From assembly GCA_903893935.1 (NCBI GenBank), contig CAITOD010000488.1, positions 1-8,544 on the forward strand: a stretch of DNA of 8,544 nucleotides, in the 5' to 3' direction. Position 1 is the first letter of the stretch. Every line of letters begins with the position of its first letter. A model generated the notes under the pieces. It was given only the letters and a program-made list of their open reading frames with translations, had not been told where the DNA came from and searched no databases. Positions 6,797 to 8,544 of the stretch are shown piece by piece. A program made the position numbers and the translations under genes. This DNA comes from an uncultured Sphingomonadales bacterium. GTDB taxonomy: Bacteria > Pseudomonadota > Alphaproteobacteria > Sphingomonadales > Sphingomonadaceae.

Positions 6797-8206
6797 ATGA
6801 CCGATCTTGCCGACTTTGCCGCGACCCGGCTTGCCCCTGCCTATGCGAGCGGCGCCCTGTCGCCGGTCGATGTGATCGATGCCGTGCTGGCGCGCGTTGC
6901 CGCGTGGGAAACGGACCTGGGCGCGACCTATGCGCTCGATCCCGAGGCTGCGCGCGCGATGGCGCGCGCGGCCGAGGCGCGCTGGCGCAGCGGCACCGCG
7001 CTTGGTCCGCTCGATGGCGTGCCGGTCACGATCAAGGAAATGATTGCCACCAAAGGCGTGCCCACGCCGATGGGCACGGCGGCAAGCGTGCTGACCCCGG
7101 CACCCGCCGATGCGCCCGTCGCAGCGCGGTTGCGCGAAGCGGGCGCGGTGATCTTTGCCAAGACCACCGCGCCCGATTTCGGCATGCTGTCGTCGGGGCT
7201 GTCGAGTTTCCATCCGCTGACGCGCAACCCCTGGGACTTGTCGCGCAATCCCGGCGGGTCGAGCAGCGGCGCGGGTGCAGCGGCGGCGGCCGGCTATGGC
7301 CCGCTGCACGTGGGCACCGATATCGGCGGCTCGATCCGGCTGCCCGCGGGCTGGTGCGGGGTGTTCGGGCTGAAACCGTCGAACGGGCGCGTGCCGATCG
7401 ATCCGCCCTATATGGGCCGGGTCGCCGGGCCGATGACGCGCAATGTGGCCGATGCCGCGCTGATGATGACCGCAATCACGCGCCCCGATGCGCGCGATTT
7501 CATGAGCCTGCCGTGGGCCGATCTGCCGTGGATGGACCTCGCGTGCGACGTGCGCGGCTTGCGCATCGGCGTGATGTGCGACGGGGGCGCGGGAACACCG
7601 ACCGAGCCGGCGGTGCGTGCCAGCATCGAAGCCGCAGCCCGGGTGTTTGCGGCGGGCGGCGCAGTGGTCGAGCCGGTCGAACCGTGGCTGACGCAAGCGA
7701 TGTTCGATGGCTTCGACACGTTTTTCCGCACGCGCTTCTGGGGCGAAACGCGCGCGCTGCCGCCCGAACGCTATGCCGCCGTGCTGCCCTATATCCGCCA
7801 ATGGGTCGAGGGCGGTGCTGCGACTAGCGCGCTCGACCTCTATCAGGGGTACCAGCAACTGATGGCGATCCGCGAAACGGGGGTGCGGTTCAGCCAGCGG
7901 TTTGACTATGTGCTGACCCCGGTGGCGCCGATGCCCGCCTTTGCCGCCGAATTGCCGGGCCCGAACAACGATCCCGCGCGCCCGTTCGACCATATCGCGT
8001 TCACGATGCCCTACAACATGACCGAACAGCCCGCAGCCTCGATCGATTGCGGGCAGACCGCCGAAGGTTTGCCGATCGGGTTGCAGATCGTCGGGCGGCG
8101 GTTTGATGACCTGGGCGTGCTGCGGCTGGCGCAGTGGTATGAAACCGCGCGCGGAGCGTGGCGCGCATGGCCGCAACCTTGCTCTTCCGAGCCGCCGGGG
8201 GCATAG
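6797..8206 (+). CDS. Amidase-signature family hydrolase
   Basis: A 469-residue cytoplasmic amidase of the Ser-cisSer-Lys type, which hydrolyses carboxamides; the substrate cannot be read from sequence. The whole catalytic triad is visible: Lys80 in PVTIKEM, cis-Ser155 in the GGSSSGAGAA glycine/serine loop, and nucleophile Ser179 in GTDIGGSIRLPA, 24 residues after the cis-Ser as in GatA. The following GVFGLKPSNGRVP segment is also typical. No signal peptide is seen. ATG 6797 is chosen because the protein then opens MTDLADFAATRLAPAY, like relatives; ATG 6779 would add six residues. Neither has a strong ribosome binding site. Length suits a stand-alone amidase, and the absence of gatB/gatC neighbours argues against the Glu-tRNA amidotransferase subunit GatA. 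purS starts 33 bases downstream without an intervening terminator, so the two may share a transcript. Confidence 0.87.
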   Translation: MTDLADFAATRLAPAYASGALSPVDVIDAVLARVAAWETDLGATYALDPEAARAMARAAEARWRSGTALGPLDGVPVTIKEMIATKGVPTPMGTAASVLTPAPADAPVAARLREAGAVIFAKTTAPDFGMLSSGLSSFHPLTRNPWDLSRNPGGSSSGAGAAAAAGYGPLHVGTDIGGSIRLPAGWCGVFGLKPSNGRVPIDPPYMGRVAGPMTRNVADAALMMTAITRPDARDFMSLPWADLPWMDLACDVRGLRIGVMCDGGAGTPTEPAVRASIEAAARVFAAGGAVVEPVEPWLTQAMFDGFDTFFRTRFWGETRALPPERYAAVLPYIRQWVEGGAATSALDLYQGYQQLMAIRETGVRFSQRFDYVLTPVAPMPAFAAELPGPNNDPARPFDHIAFTMPYNMTEQPAASIDCGQTAEGLPIGLQIVGRRFDDLGVLRLAQWYETARGAWRAWPQPCSSEPPGA

Positions 8207-8239
8207 GGCGCGCGACTCCCCGATGAAAGAGTGCGAACG

Positions 8240-8470
8240 ATGAAAGTGCGTGTCCATGTCAGCCTGAAGCACGGCGTGCTCGATCCGCAAGGCCGGGCCA
8301 TCCATCATGCGCTCGAAGGCATGGGTTTTGCCGGGATCAACGATGTGCGCGCGGGGCGATTGATCGAGCTCGATGTGGCAGACGCGGTAACCGATGCCGC
8401 GCTCGACGAGATGTGCCGCAAACTGCTCGCCAACCAGGTGATCGAAAACTATCGCATCGAAAAGGCCTGA
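8240..8470 (+). CDS. purS: PurS, FGAM synthase small subunit
   Basis: A 76-residue protein beginning MKVRVHVSLKHGVLDPQG, the standard PurS N-terminus, and ending NYRIEKA. PurS bridges PurQ and PurL in the three-part formylglycinamidine ribonucleotide synthase, which makes FGAM from FGAR, glutamine and ATP in the cytoplasm. ATG 8240 is preferred over GTG 8231: it gives the canonical start and has GAAAGAG (8225-8231) 8 nt upstream. The size matches the family (about 80 residues). It follows the amidase stop by 33 bases and precedes purQ by 3 bases, so purS-purQ is a tight operon; its promoter must lie in or before the amidase gene. Confidence 0.95.
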   Translation: MKVRVHVSLKHGVLDPQGRAIHHALEGMGFAGINDVRAGRLIELDVADAVTDAALDEMCRKLLANQVIENYRIEKA

Positions 8471-8473
8471 CCG

Positions 8474-8544
8474 ATGGGATTTAGCGCCGCTGTCATCACC
8501 TTTCCCGGGTCAAACTGCGACCGCGACATGGCGGTGGCGATTGC
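8474..8544 (+). CDS. purQ: PurQ, FGAM synthase glutaminase subunit, N-terminal fragment
   Basis: The first 23 codons of PurQ, cut by the window edge. The start MGFSAAVITFPGSNCDRDMAV has the FPGSNCDRD motif that marks the N-terminus of this class I glutamine amidotransferase. PurQ releases ammonia from glutamine and passes it to PurL, with PurS as linker. ATG 8474 is 3 bases after the purS stop; AAGG at 8462-8465, inside the end of purS, serves as ribosome binding site with 8-nt spacing. The catalytic cysteine and the His/Glu pair lie beyond the window. Confidence 0.93.
   Translation, partial: MGFSAAVITFPGSNCDRDMAVAI

Noticed and set aside
6797..8206. GatA subunit of Glu-tRNA(Gln) amidotransferase
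   Set aside because: The active site is shared by all amidase-signature enzymes; no gatB or gatC is adjacent and the rest of the sequence looks like a stand-alone amidase.
6242..8308. Long minus-strand open frame opposite the thioredoxin-like and amidase genes (688 codons)
   Set aside because: It covers clearly recognised plus-strand genes with intact catalytic motifs; its translation is His/Arg/Gly-rich without any known pattern.

Overview
The window is compact, GC-rich chromosomal DNA with the look of an alphaproteobacterium, most likely a sphingomonad (Sphingomonadales). This placement is inferred from the pur gene set and protein types; no 16S or other definitive marker is present. Both edges lie in the purine biosynthesis cluster: the 3' end of purC on the left, and purS plus the first codons of purQ on the right. 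Between them sit about 8 kb of unrelated genes. No tRNA, rRNA, CRISPR array, insertion sequence, integrase or prophage gene was seen.

Layout: the purC tail (1-195) is followed by a clear Rho-independent terminator (242-274). A plus-strand pair comes next. The first gene encodes a polytopic membrane protein with a PDZ-like domain, a multi-TM block and a GAF-like tail but no kinase or other output domain (277-2088). Seventeen bases later comes a secreted alpha-amino acid ester hydrolase of the CocE/S15 class with a full catalytic triad and substrate-binding carboxylate cluster (2106-4004). A second good terminator (4026-4071) closes this pair. Converging on it from the minus strand is a 685-residue secreted protein with TPR-like helices and two TonB-C-like domains (4119-6176). 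Divergent from that, with 47 bases between start codons, is a small secreted thioredoxin-fold protein with a WCAPC motif (6224-6688). A 108-base gap with a 17-bp tandem repeat and competing hairpins leads to an amidase-signature hydrolase (6797-8206), then purS (8240-8470) and purQ (from 8474).

How the parts may work together: the membrane receptor-like protein and the ester hydrolase look co-transcribed. The TPR/TonB-C protein has six cysteines in its mature part, and its divergent neighbour is a secreted CxxC protein, so a redox partnership is a reasonable guess. The amidase lies 33 nt upstream of purS with no terminator between them, so purSQ may be expressed by read-through from the inserted block. 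The three most unusual points are the split pur cluster, the receptor without an output domain whose apparent ribosome binding site lies in the purC terminator stem, and the unanchored protein with two TonB-C-like domains.
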